This document shows, one piece after another, positions 18,925-27,207 of a stretch of DNA of 64,000 nucleotides. Where the stretch lies: assembly GCA_964547015.1 (NCBI GenBank), contig CAZJKT010000001.1:42117-106116 (forward strand). Reading direction: 5' to 3'. Position numbers and translations under genes: made by a program. Positions within the stretch are counted from its first letter, which is position 1. Every line of letters begins with the position of its first letter. This DNA comes from JAFGCN01 sp964547015 (GTDB lineage Archaea; Aenigmatarchaeota; Aenigmatarchaeia; QMZS01). The notes beneath the pieces were generated by a model. It ran no database searches. It saw only the letters and a list, made by a program, of their open reading frames with translations, and was not told the origin of the DNA.

Positions 18925-18938
<14 letters not shown>

Positions 18939-18960
18939 TCACTTCTCATTATACCTGCTT
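18925..18960 (-). other. 5' strand of the 23S rRNA processing stem
   Basis: The minus strand reads AAGCAGGTATAATGA, GAAGTGA, then CACCTATTTGTTGC, complementary to 16063-16097 in two perfect blocks of 15 and 14 bp. This pairs the two ends of the precursor and places the mature 5' end close to 18940. Confidence 0.75.
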
Positions 18961-19247
18961 CGTTCATCAAGTGAGCATTAACTGCTTCACTCTTGCAGGA
19001 TAGCCTAGTCTACTTAGGAAACCCATTTAATTAGATGGCTAAAATTAATAAATCATTATAAATGAGCCTTAACTTTATATTGGAATATAGAACTTGGATA
19101 CTATTTGCCGGGGCTTATCGTATTTCCGCTTTAAATTGGGCTAAAGGCGTGTTTAGAGGGTGTTTGGGGGTTTTTATGGGTTTTAGCCGCTTTGGAGCCA
19201 AATAATATTCCAGGCAAAGAGCATATCCGAATATGCAGTAAAAGACT
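18961..19247 (-). promoter_or_regulatory. 23S rRNA leader and promoter region; no gene
   Basis: No gene is seen in this spacer. On the minus strand a TATA-like CCAATATAAAGTT (19071-19083) would start a leader of about 100 nt before the processing stem. The leader itself is AT-rich. The region further upstream (19120-19240) is G/T-rich with simple-sequence character and shows no tRNA or 16S sequence. Promoter assignment is by eye only. Confidence 0.4.
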
Positions 19248-19282
19248 TCAAAACACCAAAAACCACGCCAAAAGCCCCAAAA
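19248..19282. repeat. 35-bp direct repeat, copy 1
   Basis: Identical over 35 bp to 20280-20314. Copy 2 encodes the last codons and stop of the DUF92 gene. This copy is non-coding and lies downstream of the unrecognised gene at 19359. The pair brackets an interval of about 1 kb, suggesting an insertion or a partial duplication of the DUF92 3' end. Confidence 0.85.
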
Positions 19283-19358
19283 AAGGCTTGCCGCATAAGT
19301 AGCTTTTCATTTCAGGTAGACTCCCCTTTCTGATAAGGGAATTTTGGAAATTCGTGCT

Positions 19359-20195
19359 TTATTCCTCCGTGAGCTGTTTAGGAGAGACCTTCTGGCCGAG
19401 GCTTGTGTCTGTCAATTCGGGAGGGTTGGCTGAAACAAAGCCTATGGGGATTTCTGCGCTCTTTTTTCGCCTTTCTCTGAGTCTTTCATTCGGACGCAAG
19501 TGGCGCTCATATTCTTTGTAAAGAGAATAAGGGAGTGCTCTTGCGCGTTGCACAACTTCCTCGGAATCAGAAATCAAGACGATATCATAAAAACCTTCAA
19601 GATTGGGATCACCCTTCAATGAGTGTGAATCAATATATCTTACTATAGCCTTAAGCTCTCTTGCAATCTGCACTCCGCCAGGTTGCATATCCTCAATACT
19701 CAGATACTTCGAGCTTTCGGGTTCTTTATAGCTGTCAAAACTCGTAACAACTTTGGAGGGGTCATTAGGAAACCAGTGATGCTCTTGAGGTATATCGAGT
19801 CTTGGAAGGTCTATGCCTGTGGCTTTCTGAATCAGGAGCCTTGCTTCCGGCTCATCTGTTACCAGCCTGTTTCCGTCGATAACATAATAAGAAGTGTTTG
19901 TTCTATGGTAGGATTCCTCCGCCCATATGCAATTTGGGTATCCTCCCTTGTGAACCTGCTGGACACCCTTCCTTTCATCTCTTTCCCGGGCAATAGTTAT
20001 GCCCCCAAAACGGTAGAATTCTATTGTTTCCCCCACACAGCCGTTAACGCCAAAATGCGTATCCCTATACACTTCGTCTCTAATCAAATGTCCTATATCA
20101 CTGCCTTCGAGAGCCTCATCCAATTGGCGAAAAAGATATTTCATATTAGAACTCAGCTCTAGTTCTGCTTCAAATTCTTTTGAGATTACTGGCAT
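19359..20195 (-). CDS. Unrecognised 278-aa protein in a repeat-bracketed interval
   Basis: I do not recognise this protein. It is soluble and mixed alpha/beta, with segments such as HFGVNGCVGETIEFYRFGGI, ESYHRTNTSYYVIDGNRLV and FYDIVLISDSEEVVQRARAL, and a basic C-terminal region (RLRERRKKSAEIP). The ATG at 20193-20195 has an upstream AGGTGA at Shine-Dalgarno distance and a TATA-like TTTATATAATT further up, unlike the leaderless neighbours. A GTG nine bases upstream is an alternative start. The gene sits between two copies of a 35-bp direct repeat, so it may have been inserted beside DUF92. Confidence 0.65.
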   Translation of the reverse strand: MPVISKEFEAELELSSNMKYLFRQLDEALEGSDIGHLIRDEVYRDTHFGVNGCVGETIEFYRFGGITIARERDERKGVQQVHKGGYPNCIWAEESYHRTNTSYYVIDGNRLVTDEPEARLLIQKATGIDLPRLDIPQEHHWFPNDPSKVVTSFDSYKEPESSKYLSIEDMQPGGVQIARELKAIVRYIDSHSLKGDPNLEGFYDIVLISDSEEVVQRARALPYSLYKEYERHLRPNERLRERRKKSAEIPIGFVSANPPELTDTSLGQKVSPKQLTEE

Positions 20196-20279
20196 TTTAT
20201 TCACCTAATTATAATTAGTCCAATTATATAAATAGCATTATATCCTGAAATATCCTATATTTAACCGCACATTTACCGC

Positions 20280-20314
20280 TCAAAACACCAAAAACCACGC
20301 CAAAAGCCCCAAAA
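20280..20314. repeat. 35-bp direct repeat, copy 2 (end of DUF92 gene)
   Basis: Identical to 19248-19282. This copy is the 3' end of the DUF92 reading frame, including its stop codon. It is therefore likely the original and the downstream copy a duplicate or insertion scar. Confidence 0.85.
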
Positions 20315-21005
20315 CAGCAGAAATTCCCGTTGCTATAAGGTTTGTTGTCTCATTATTTATTTTGCCTTTAATCTCCCACTTTGCCCCGGCGAGTGAATCA
20401 ACCATGCACCCCAAAAATCCTATAGCTGAAGCTATAATGAAATATCGTAAAGCGTAGGCTTCGGGCTGCATCCACAAGGCGGGAAATGCGGTAAGAATTG
20501 CCCCAAAAAGGGCCGCAGTTGTGCCTAAAAGAGTTATTCCTCCGTCAACCCCTGTTTTTACTTCCTCCCATGTCGTAATGAGGCGGGGCCTTTTTTTGCT
20601 TAACTGGCCGATTTCTGAAGCTATAGTATCCGAGCAGGCGCATGCTGCCGCGCACAGGAAGGCAAGATAGAAGTAGGGCTGAGGGCTTATAAGGTAGAGG
20701 CCCGAAAAGAGGATGGAGGGGCCGAGGTTGCTTAAGAGATTTTTTATCTTTCGGCCTTTTTTGTGGAATACCTGCTTCCATCGGCTTTTTTGCTTTGTGG
20801 CATAGCTTGTTGCAAAATATAATAAAAGCAGGGAGGAGAACCAGTAGAGGGGAAAAAAGAAGATAAAATAGGCTGCAAGAAAGCTTGAAAAAAGAGAGGC
20901 TTTTTTGTCAGTCAGGCCCATAAAGTGCCCAATCCACACTATAGCTAAGGCAATGGCCATGAAAACAAGCCTTATCAGCTCAATCTCAATAACCGGCGAA
21001 GCCAT
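20280..21005 (-). CDS. DUF92 family integral membrane protein
   Basis: The 241-aa protein has about six membrane helices and the DUF92 (TIGR00297-like) signatures: ACACSDTIASEIGQLSKKRP, ITTWEEVKTGVDGGITLLGT and IGFLGCMVDSLAGAKWEIKG. Plant relatives (VTE6) act as phytyl-phosphate kinases, so a CTP- or polyprenyl-phosphate-linked role in lipid metabolism is possible, but archaeal members are uncharacterised to my knowledge. It starts 1 nt after the upstream S16 protease gene and is likely in the same operon. Its last 11 codons and stop are duplicated 1 kb downstream. Confidence 0.85.
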   Translation of the reverse strand: MASPVIEIELIRLVFMAIALAIVWIGHFMGLTDKKASLFSSFLAAYFIFFFPLYWFSSLLLLYFATSYATKQKSRWKQVFHKKGRKIKNLLSNLGPSILFSGLYLISPQPYFYLAFLCAAACACSDTIASEIGQLSKKRPRLITTWEEVKTGVDGGITLLGTTAALFGAILTAFPALWMQPEAYALRYFIIASAIGFLGCMVDSLAGAKWEIKGKINNETTNLIATGISAVLGLLAWFLVF

Positions 21006-21006
21006 A

Positions 21007-22740
21007 TTATATTAAAAACCCGATAAGAAAGCAGATGATTGAGGATACAATAATTAGGGGAATTAGCCGCCGATAGTCGCATTCTACAGGCTCTATATAT
21101 TCTGTAGGCTCGATATTTTGCCATAAAGGCTCCTCGTTGAGAATATTATTCAGTTTTGAGAGCTTTTCTGCATAAGCATAATAGGTAAGGGAAGCGCCCT
21201 CGTTAGTATCCTCAAGGGTTTGGGCATATTCAAAGTAGCTCTGCCCGATTATTGAATCAGATTGGCTTAAGGACACCAAAGCCCTTTTCTTGTTGGCATC
21301 AATAAGGGTTTTGTAGTCGGAGGCCCCCGAAATCTGGGCAGCTATCTCTGCATTTGCCTTTCCTTTAAGGGCCTGAACAATTGCCGCGTAATAGTTGCCT
21401 TTCTGCTTTTCAGATTCCGCTTTTTTGAGGAGGGTTTCGGCAAGAGCCGAGAATGAATTTGGCGAGATAAGATTAGTATAAGTCAGGGCGGCATGGGCAT
21501 CCGAGATTATGCCTGTTGCAATAGAGTCAAGGTTTTCGGATGGCGCTGAAATGTAATTTGGAAATTCCCCTGAGCGCTCATTCCAAAGCCGGGCGGTATA
21601 AAGCCTCTCTTCTGCCAAAGCCGCATAATAAACCGCCCCCGAATAATCCTCGGTGTAGTATTTCTTCCAGGCAATCTCCAGATTTTCCTGATATTCCGAG
21701 TATCTTTCCTGAATGATTGCATAAAGCTCTATATTTGAGGGTTTGGTTTCAAAATAATGGCCCTCTATTTGAGATAGGTAATCTTTTGCAAAGCCTTTTT
21801 TGTCTTGAGACTCAAGCAGTCCCGAAAGCCTGATTGCGTGCTGGTAGGATATTGATTTGGAAAAGGCAAGAGATGCGGATGAATAGTAATCTTTTTTCCG
21901 AAGCGAATTTTGCGCTTCATCCAGGGATTCTTCGCAAAGCTCCCTAAGCTCTTCTTTTTGATCATAGCCAAGCCTGGCCCTGTTAAGCTCAAGGCGGCAA
22001 TTTTCCTGAAGCGATTTTGCGCGGCCGAGCAGGACTTCCCCAAAATCCTTCATGACATCCTGATATTCTTCGGACTTTACAAATTCAATCTCAATATCCC
22101 TTAATTTATAGTTTGTGAATATCTCAAAGGCTTCGCGGACATATCTTATTTCGCGAACAGTAAGGTTCCAATTATCTTTTGCATATAGGGTGAGGTCGAT
22201 TTCATCGCCGCCCCTCCCTGCCTTCACAATGCTTTGGCCGTATGGGATAAGGAAGGTGTCCCCTTTTTCGCTTGCAATCTGGGCTTTTTCAAGAAGCCCG
22301 GAGACCTGGCCAATTGAGCCGTCGGGATTTATGGTTCCTGTAATAAGGGCCCGATTGTTTACTTCAAGGTCTAGAATAGAGGCCATTGTTGCCACAGCCA
22401 TTGCGGCTCCGCCCGAAGGCCCGCCTACAATCCTTGCGTCAGAGCGTATAGTGTAGAAAAAATCATACTGCGCGCAGTCTATAAATAGAGCATCACAGGC
22501 AACATTTCTTGCTATCCTTGCCGATGCTTGGGTATCTACTTTTGCAAGGGGAAAGGTATCTACATAGACATGCCCTTTGCCGGGCTTTACATCTACAGTA
22601 AGGGTTGCCATCGCCCCTTCAGTTCCGTAATCTGTTTCCTGAACTGCGGGCATATAAACAGTTGTCTGCTTTAGGGCATAGGCAGGGGGGACAATCAGAA
22701 GCAGGAGGCATATAATTGCAATTGCAAACTTGGCTTTCAT
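21007..22740 (-). CDS. Membrane-anchored Lon-like (S16) serine protease
   Basis: The 577-aa protein has a signal peptide (FAIAIICLLLLIVPPAYA) and then a Lon protease domain without an ATPase. The catalytic Ser is in IVGGPSGGAAMAVATM (Ser109) and the Lys in GLLEKAQIASEKG (Lys152), with GTINPDGSIGQV between them. A long helical region with SEL1/TPR-like character follows (about 200-540; AALAEERLYTARLWNE). A C-terminal membrane helix (LIPLIIVSSIICFLIGFLI) ends the chain. The protease domain should face outside the cell. It precedes DUF92 by 1 nt. Such COG1750-type proteins occur across archaea; substrates are unknown. Confidence 0.88.
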   Translation of the reverse strand: MKAKFAIAIICLLLLIVPPAYALKQTTVYMPAVQETDYGTEGAMATLTVDVKPGKGHVYVDTFPLAKVDTQASARIARNVACDALFIDCAQYDFFYTIRSDARIVGGPSGGAAMAVATMASILDLEVNNRALITGTINPDGSIGQVSGLLEKAQIASEKGDTFLIPYGQSIVKAGRGGDEIDLTLYAKDNWNLTVREIRYVREAFEIFTNYKLRDIEIEFVKSEEYQDVMKDFGEVLLGRAKSLQENCRLELNRARLGYDQKEELRELCEESLDEAQNSLRKKDYYSSASLAFSKSISYQHAIRLSGLLESQDKKGFAKDYLSQIEGHYFETKPSNIELYAIIQERYSEYQENLEIAWKKYYTEDYSGAVYYAALAEERLYTARLWNERSGEFPNYISAPSENLDSIATGIISDAHAALTYTNLISPNSFSALAETLLKKAESEKQKGNYYAAIVQALKGKANAEIAAQISGASDYKTLIDANKKRALVSLSQSDSIIGQSYFEYAQTLEDTNEGASLTYYAYAEKLSKLNNILNEEPLWQNIEPTEYIEPVECDYRRLIPLIIVSSIICFLIGFLI

Positions 22741-22874
22741 AAAGTTAGTGGGAATAATTATAATTTGAGAGAATTTTATAGCCTGAAAGAATTGCGATTA
22801 ATCTCTTGCCGAATATTTTTGAATAAAGAAAAGAAAAAAGGCGCGCGTAGAAGAGTCAGATGTCCGTAAAGGAC

Positions 22875-22929
22875 CTTTGTAAAAGGTTATGGCCCTCGCG
22901 AGTCAGAGAAGCGAGGTTTTTAAGCCCCC
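22875..22929. repeat. 55-bp repeat with two hairpins, copy left of gap
   Basis: The same 55 bp recur at 23030-23084. The unit contains a short hairpin (CTTTTGTAAAAGG-like, here CCTTTGTAAAAGG with its upstream C) and a second one, CTCGC-N10-GCGAG, followed by TTTTT. The latter has the shape of an intrinsic terminator. Copies flank the N gap, as expected for a collapsed tandem array. Confidence 0.8.
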
Positions 22930-23029
22930 NNNNNNNNNNNNNNNNNNNNNNNNNNNNNNNNNNNNNNNNNNNNNNNNNNNNNNNNNNNNNNNNNNNNNNN
23001 NNNNNNNNNNNNNNNNNNNNNNNNNNNNN
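22930..23029. other. Scaffold gap (100 N) inside a repeat
   Basis: Exactly 100 N with the same 55-bp sequence on both sides. The true copy number and length are unknown. Confidence 0.98.
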
Positions 23030-23084
23030 CTTTGTAAAAGGTTATGGCCCTCGCGAGTCAGAGAAGCGAGGTTTTTAAGCCCCC
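23030..23084. repeat. 55-bp repeat with two hairpins, copy right of gap
   Basis: Identical to 22875-22929. It begins directly at the gap edge, which shows that assembly stopped inside the repeat. Confidence 0.8.
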
Positions 23085-23304
23085 TTATTTTTTTCCTGCT
23101 GGTTTTTTTCCTGCTGCCGGTTTCTTAGGTCCCACCTTAATTCACCCCTAAATATAGATTCGCAGATTCGGTATATATTATTTATTTTTGGCTTTTATGC
23201 CCTTTTGTTTGGTTTAAGGAGGATTTTGGAAAAATCCGCTTTGGCGTTTTTTCGGTCCGTAAAAAAGAGCAAACTGAGTCCTTATTTTAAAAGAGAATCT
23301 GTTT

Positions 23305-23577
23305 ATGGATAAAGAGGAGCTTGAGAGGGTGGCAAAGATTGCGAGGCTAAGCCTGACCGAAGAGGAAAAAATATCCTTTGCGCGCGACCTTGAGGAGGTC
23401 CAGAAAATTTTCGCCCAGATAGATGAGGTTGATATTGCGGCAGAGCCTGCATTTCAGCCGATTGAAGTCAAAAACAGGACAAGGGAGGACAAGCCGGGGG
23501 AATGCTTTTCAAAAGAGGAAACCTTTTCAAACACCGAGCATAGGGAGGGAGATTTTTTTAAGGGGCCAAAGGTTTAA
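23305..23577 (+). CDS. gatC: Asp/Glu-tRNA amidotransferase subunit C
   Basis: GatC stabilises the GatAB amidotransferase, which converts Glu-tRNA(Gln) or Asp-tRNA(Asn) to the amidated form. The 90-aa protein has the family N-terminus EELERVAKIARLSLTEEEKI and the middle motif VDIAAEPAFQPIEVKNRTRE, then REGDFFKGPKV, which matches the C-terminal segment that threads between GatA and GatB. gatA and gatB are not in the window, so the operon is split. The genes following on the same strand are DUF357 and ftsY. Confidence 0.88.
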   Translation: MDKEELERVAKIARLSLTEEEKISFARDLEEVQKIFAQIDEVDIAAEPAFQPIEVKNRTREDKPGECFSKEETFSNTEHREGDFFKGPKV

Positions 23578-23615
23578 GAGCCATCTTAGTAACCCGTATT
23601 TACAATTCTGATATT

Positions 23616-23849
23616 ATGGATACAGAACAAAGCCTTATTTTTGAAACCAAAAAATGGCTCAAAAAAATTGAAGACGCCAAAATTTCCGCAAAGGAAAAAA
23701 GAGGGGAAGAATACAAAAAAAATATTGAGGCATACATCAGCGACTCAAAGCATTTTATGGAAAAGGGCGATTATGTCCGGGCTTTTGAGGCTGTGGTCTG
23801 GGCATGGGCATTTTTGGAGATTTCTAAGGATTTAAGGTTAATTGAGTAG
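23616..23849 (+). CDS. DUF357 family protein
   Basis: The 77-aa, all-helical protein matches the archaeal DUF357 pattern, ending in YISDSKHFMEKGDYVRAFEA followed by VVWAWAFLEISKDLRLIE. The family is archaea-specific and small, and no function is established to my knowledge. The start is the ATG at 23616 in the context GATATTATGG. It lies 38 nt after gatC and 7 nt before the next gene, so these genes likely share a transcript leading into ftsY. Confidence 0.8.
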   Translation: MDTEQSLIFETKKWLKKIEDAKISAKEKRGEEYKKNIEAYISDSKHFMEKGDYVRAFEAVVWAWAFLEISKDLRLIE

Positions 23850-23856
23850 GGGAATT

Positions 23857-24303
23857 ATGGTGGGCTTTTTGGAAGTTCTGGAAAAGGAATTGGAGGGGCC
23901 GAATAAAACTGCATTGGCCCTAAATGAACACGCAAAAAATCTCGGTAGCGGGAGATATGGTTCATATCTGGTTCCTTATCAAAAGAGGGGTTTATTTGAA
24001 GATCTGTATTCTGCTATAGATTGCCTGATTTCTTATGAAAATTATGAGCCCTCAATTTTTGAAGAGTTGTGCGCTGAGGTGAAATACTTCTATGATTGCA
24101 CCCGCAGTTTTTTAGCTAAGGAGGGTTTTGAGCTGGGTTCGCTTATTGTGGAAGATAATAAGGGCGACTATTGTGTGCTTAAGCTTTCCGGTCCTGATGG
24201 GGGGTTATTTATGTCCGGACCCATGGCGCTCTCCGTATTGAGGATTAGTTTTCCCGAGGAATACCGGCGAATGGTTGAGCCGGAGCCGCTTGGTTACGCC
24301 TGA
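23857..24303 (+). CDS. Unrecognised 148-aa protein upstream of ftsY
   Basis: I do not recognise this protein. From ATG 23857 (context GGAATTATGG) it reads MVGFLEVLEKELEGPNKTAL. It has a helical middle (FEELCAEVKYFYDCTRSFLA) and a strand-rich end (GDYCVLKLSGPDGGLFMSGP). No signal, membrane span or metal cluster is seen. The ftsY ATG follows its stop by only 2 nt, so translation is probably coupled. The position between DUF357 and ftsY is the only clue to role. Confidence 0.6.
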   Translation: MVGFLEVLEKELEGPNKTALALNEHAKNLGSGRYGSYLVPYQKRGLFEDLYSAIDCLISYENYEPSIFEELCAEVKYFYDCTRSFLAKEGFELGSLIVEDNKGDYCVLKLSGPDGGLFMSGPMALSVLRISFPEEYRRMVEPEPLGYA

Positions 24304-24305
24304 AT

Positions 24306-25412
24306 ATGTTTGGATTTCTCAAAAGCAAGGTCAAAGAGATTGTTGAAAAAGTAACAAAAGAAAAAGAAGAGCCAAAAAAATATAAATTACAGGAAAAGCC
24401 AAAACAAGAACAGAAGCCCAAATCCAAAAAGTCCCCTGATTTTAGGGAGGAAGGAAAAGGAGAGGAAGGAAAGGGGGATGTAGGAAAAGGAGGACAAGAA
24501 TTTAAGCCCGGCGCAAACAAAGCGCCTGAAAGCAGGGAAAGGAGGTCCGAGGCTGATGGAAAGAAAGAGGACAAGCCCCCAGAAAAGAAAAAGTCCGGAT
24601 TTTCTTTTTTCTCAAGGAAGGTCTCTGAAAAGGATCTAGAAGAGCTTAAGCTTGGGCTTATCCGCTCAAATATGGCTCTTGAGGCCGCCGAAAAAATTAT
24701 TGGGGGGCTTAGGGATGTTGAGGCAAAGGATTTTCAGGCCGCCCTAAGAAAACAGCTCCTGGAAGTTCTTGGGGATGAGAAGTTGGATTTTGTCGAGTTT
24801 GTAAAAGAAAAGCTAAAAGAACAGCCTGCCGTAACCGTGCTTTTCTTCGGATTTAACGGCGCGGGAAAAACAACCGCAATTGCAAGGATTGGCTATCTTT
24901 TGAAGCAGAAAAAAATTCCGGTAGTTTTTGCGGCGGCGGATACTTTTCGGGCGGCGGCAATTGAGCAGATTTCAAAGCACGGGGAGAATATAGGTGTTGA
25001 TGTGATTAAGCACAAGTACGGGGGCGACCCCGCGGCGGTAGTGTTTGACGCAAGAAAGCGAGCCGAGAAAATCCACGGGGTAGTTTTGGCGGACACTGCA
25101 GGGCGCCTCCACACCGACAAAAACCTGATGGAAGAGCTAAAGAAGGTCAAAAGGGTAAACAAACCCGACTTGAGCATTCTTGTTTTGGATTCGCTTACCG
25201 GAAGCGATGTCCTGACCCAGATTGAGAATTTCTCGGATATAGGGTTTGACGGGCTTGTCTTTACCAAAGTTGACATTAATGAGAAAGGCGGCTCAATTTT
25301 TTCTGTCAGGCAGGCTACAGATAAGCCTATTTTGTTTTTGGGGGTCGGGCAGGAGTACGGGGATTTGATGGAGTTTGACCCCAAAAAGCTCGTTGAGAAG
25401 CTTGATTTGTAA
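24306..25412 (+). CDS. ftsY: Signal recognition particle receptor FtsY
   Basis: FtsY is the membrane-associated GTPase that docks SRP. The 368-aa protein begins with a short helix (MFGFLKSKVKEIVEKV) that may bind the membrane. A strongly charged, Lys/Glu/Gly-rich linker follows (about 20-100). The NG domains come next: FFGFNGAGKTTAIARIGYLL (G1), ADTFRAAAIEQISKH, VVLADTAGRLHTDKNLMEEL (G3), FTKVDINEKGGSIFSV (G4) and FLGVGQEYGDLMEFDPKK. The low-complexity linker contains repeated GKGEEGKGD-type units. The tatD gene starts 1 nt after its stop. Confidence 0.96.
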   Translation: MFGFLKSKVKEIVEKVTKEKEEPKKYKLQEKPKQEQKPKSKKSPDFREEGKGEEGKGDVGKGGQEFKPGANKAPESRERRSEADGKKEDKPPEKKKSGFSFFSRKVSEKDLEELKLGLIRSNMALEAAEKIIGGLRDVEAKDFQAALRKQLLEVLGDEKLDFVEFVKEKLKEQPAVTVLFFGFNGAGKTTAIARIGYLLKQKKIPVVFAAADTFRAAAIEQISKHGENIGVDVIKHKYGGDPAAVVFDARKRAEKIHGVVLADTAGRLHTDKNLMEELKKVKRVNKPDLSILVLDSLTGSDVLTQIENFSDIGFDGLVFTKVDINEKGGSIFSVRQATDKPILFLGVGQEYGDLMEFDPKKLVEKLDL

Positions 25413-25413
25413 G

Positions 25414-26163
25414 ATGATAGACGCGCACTGCCACCTTGAACAAAAAGATTATGATAAAGACCGGGACGAAGTAATCGCCAGATGCAGGGAGGCTGGCCTT
25501 GAGGCTGTTGTGTTTTCCTGCGCCCGCCCAAAAGACTTTGAAAAAAGCCTTGAAATCGCCCAAAATTACAAGGGCTTTGCCTTTTTCACGGCAGGAGTCC
25601 ACCCGGAATATATTAAAGAAATAACTCCGGCGGAAATCGCCGCCTTTTTTGAGAAAATCCGCCAAAAAAAGGATAGGATTGTCGGCATCGGAGAGTGCGG
25701 TCTTGATTATTACTGGACAAAAGAGCCGGAGTGGAGAGAAAAGCAAAAGGCGCTTTTCAAAGAGCATATCAGTCTCGCAAAGGAGCTTGGCCTCCCATTA
25801 ATAGTCCACTCAAGGGGTGCTGAGGCAGACTGCCTTAATATTCTTGAGCGGGAAGGCGCAAAAAAGGTCCTGATGCATTTTTTTTCAGAAAAGGCCCTTG
25901 CCGAGAGGGTGGCAAAAAACAGGTATTATGTTTCATTTAATACTCTGATTTTGAGGAGCAAGGCCCACCGAAAAATCCTAAAGGCCACACCTATTGACAG
26001 GGTTATGTCTGAAACCGATGCTCCGTGGCTGGGTTTTGGCAAAAGAAACGAGCCGGTCGCAGTAAAAGAGGCAATAGGGAAAATTGCTGAGTTGCTAAAA
26101 AGGCCGGTTGAGGAAATTGAAGAGGTTACCGCAAAAAACGCCAAGTCGTTTTTTGGCATATAG
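25414..26163 (+). CDS. tatD: TatD-family metal-dependent hydrolase
   Basis: TatD proteins are TIM-barrel nucleases of the amidohydrolase type, linked to 3'-5' exonuclease activity and DNA repair. The 249-aa protein starts MIDAHCHLEQKDYDKDRDE with the metal-binding HxH. It has VGIGECGLDYYW with the metal-bridging Glu, PLIVHSRGAEADCLNIL, KVLMHFFSEKALAERV and SETDAPWLGFGKRNEP with the final Asp. All metal ligands are present. It overlaps nothing but follows ftsY directly (1 nt), so it is probably co-expressed with it. Confidence 0.92.
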   Translation: MIDAHCHLEQKDYDKDRDEVIARCREAGLEAVVFSCARPKDFEKSLEIAQNYKGFAFFTAGVHPEYIKEITPAEIAAFFEKIRQKKDRIVGIGECGLDYYWTKEPEWREKQKALFKEHISLAKELGLPLIVHSRGAEADCLNILEREGAKKVLMHFFSEKALAERVAKNRYYVSFNTLILRSKAHRKILKATPIDRVMSETDAPWLGFGKRNEPVAVKEAIGKIAELLKRPVEEIEEVTAKNAKSFFGI

Positions 26164-26259
26164 CGCTTTCAACATCTGATTTACTTAAACTCCCAAAAGA
26201 TTGGTCGATTGCTATAGCTAACGCCCCAAATGAATATAAAAAAACAAAAAAGAGCAGAG

Positions 26260-27207
26260 TTAATCTGCTCGTGTGTCCAGATTTTTGAGTTTCTTGTCGA
26301 TTTCCTCGTCCAAGCCAAGGATTTTCGCAATGTCTTTGCACCTGTTTCGAATGGTTACCTCAGTAACGCCGATTGCGTCAGCAATTTTCCTTTGAGGGAT
26401 AAACTGCTCGTTCATGATTGCCGCGATATACAATGCTGCAGCAGCCACGCCAATAGGCCCCTTTCCTGAGATGTCTTCCTGTGTGTTTAGGCTTTCCAGG
26501 TACTTTTTTGCGTCGACCTGAACCTTGTCATTGAGCTTCAAGATGGTTGCGCACCTCGGCACATAAGCAATTGCTTTTGCAGGAAGGATTCTAAGGCCCA
26601 ATTTCCTTGCAACGTACCTGTAGGTTCTTCCCAAGTCCCTCTTATCCACGCCGGAAACAGCGCAGATTTCATTCATGAGTCTTGGGGTCCCATACTCACG
26701 GGAAAGGGCGTAAACAAGTGAGCCTATTACAGCTTCAATGCTTCGTCCTTTCACCAAACCCTCTTCCAAGGCTTTCTCATACATTGAGCTTACTTCCTCC
26801 TGAAGATTTCGGGGAAGGTTCAATGCTGAGGCGATTCTCTCAAGCTCTGCCAAAGCGTAGCCAAAGTTTCGGTCCTTTGAGGACACGAGCCGCTTTTGCC
26901 ACTGCTTTATCCTGAAGTATTGGCCTCTCTTTCCTGCAGAAACCTTGAACAGCTCGGCTTGGCTTTTGCCGATTTCTGTGCCGATGCCCTTGTCGTGCCT
27001 CATTCGGGTTAATGGGGCGCCGGTTCTTGCTGACTTCTCAAGGTCTTCCGAGTCAAAAGCCCTCCAATCCTGCTGTGTGTCTATCATGCTCTCGTTGAGG
27101 ATTAGGCCGCATTTCGAACAGATCTTTTCGCCTCTTACGGAATCTGACATTATTTCGTTAGATCCGCACTCCGGACAGGTTAGTCCTGCTTCTTCTTTTA
27201 TTCGCAT
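26260..27207 (-). CDS. tfb: Transcription initiation factor TFB
   Basis: TFB recruits RNA polymerase to the TBP-TATA complex. The 315-aa protein has an N-terminal zinc ribbon (CPECGSNEIMSDSV and ICSKCGLILNESM), a B-reader/linker region (DWRAFDSEDLEKSARTGAPL), and two cyclin folds. The second ends with QRKIADAIGVTEVTIRNRCK, the helix-turn-helix that reads BRE. Unlike most genes here it has a long leader with a clear Shine-Dalgarno (AGGAGGT, 8 nt before the ATG) and a TATA box about 80 nt upstream, suggesting translational control separate from leaderless initiation. Confidence 0.96.
   Translation of the reverse strand: MRIKEEAGLTCPECGSNEIMSDSVRGEKICSKCGLILNESMIDTQQDWRAFDSEDLEKSARTGAPLTRMRHDKGIGTEIGKSQAELFKVSAGKRGQYFRIKQWQKRLVSSKDRNFGYALAELERIASALNLPRNLQEEVSSMYEKALEEGLVKGRSIEAVIGSLVYALSREYGTPRLMNEICAVSGVDKRDLGRTYRYVARKLGLRILPAKAIAYVPRCATILKLNDKVQVDAKKYLESLNTQEDISGKGPIGVAAAALYIAAIMNEQFIPQRKIADAIGVTEVTIRNRCKDIAKILGLDEEIDKKLKNLDTRAD

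Larger units (their letters stand above)
22741..23304. other. Intergenic region with repeat-flanked scaffold gap; no gene seen
   Basis: No coding frame, tRNA or rRNA is recognised. The region holds a 55-bp repeat on each side of a 100-N gap, then a pyrimidine-rich stretch with two TTTTTCCTGCTG copies (about 23088-23116) and AT-rich sequence leading to the gatC start. The assembled length is uncertain because of the gap. Confidence 0.7.

Noticed and set aside
22875..23084. CRISPR repeats
   Set aside because: Only two visible copies, no spacer structure and no cas genes.
22860..23128. Plus-strand frames across the 22.9 kb gap
   Set aside because: They consist of the repeated 55 bp and the N run; there is no independent coding support.
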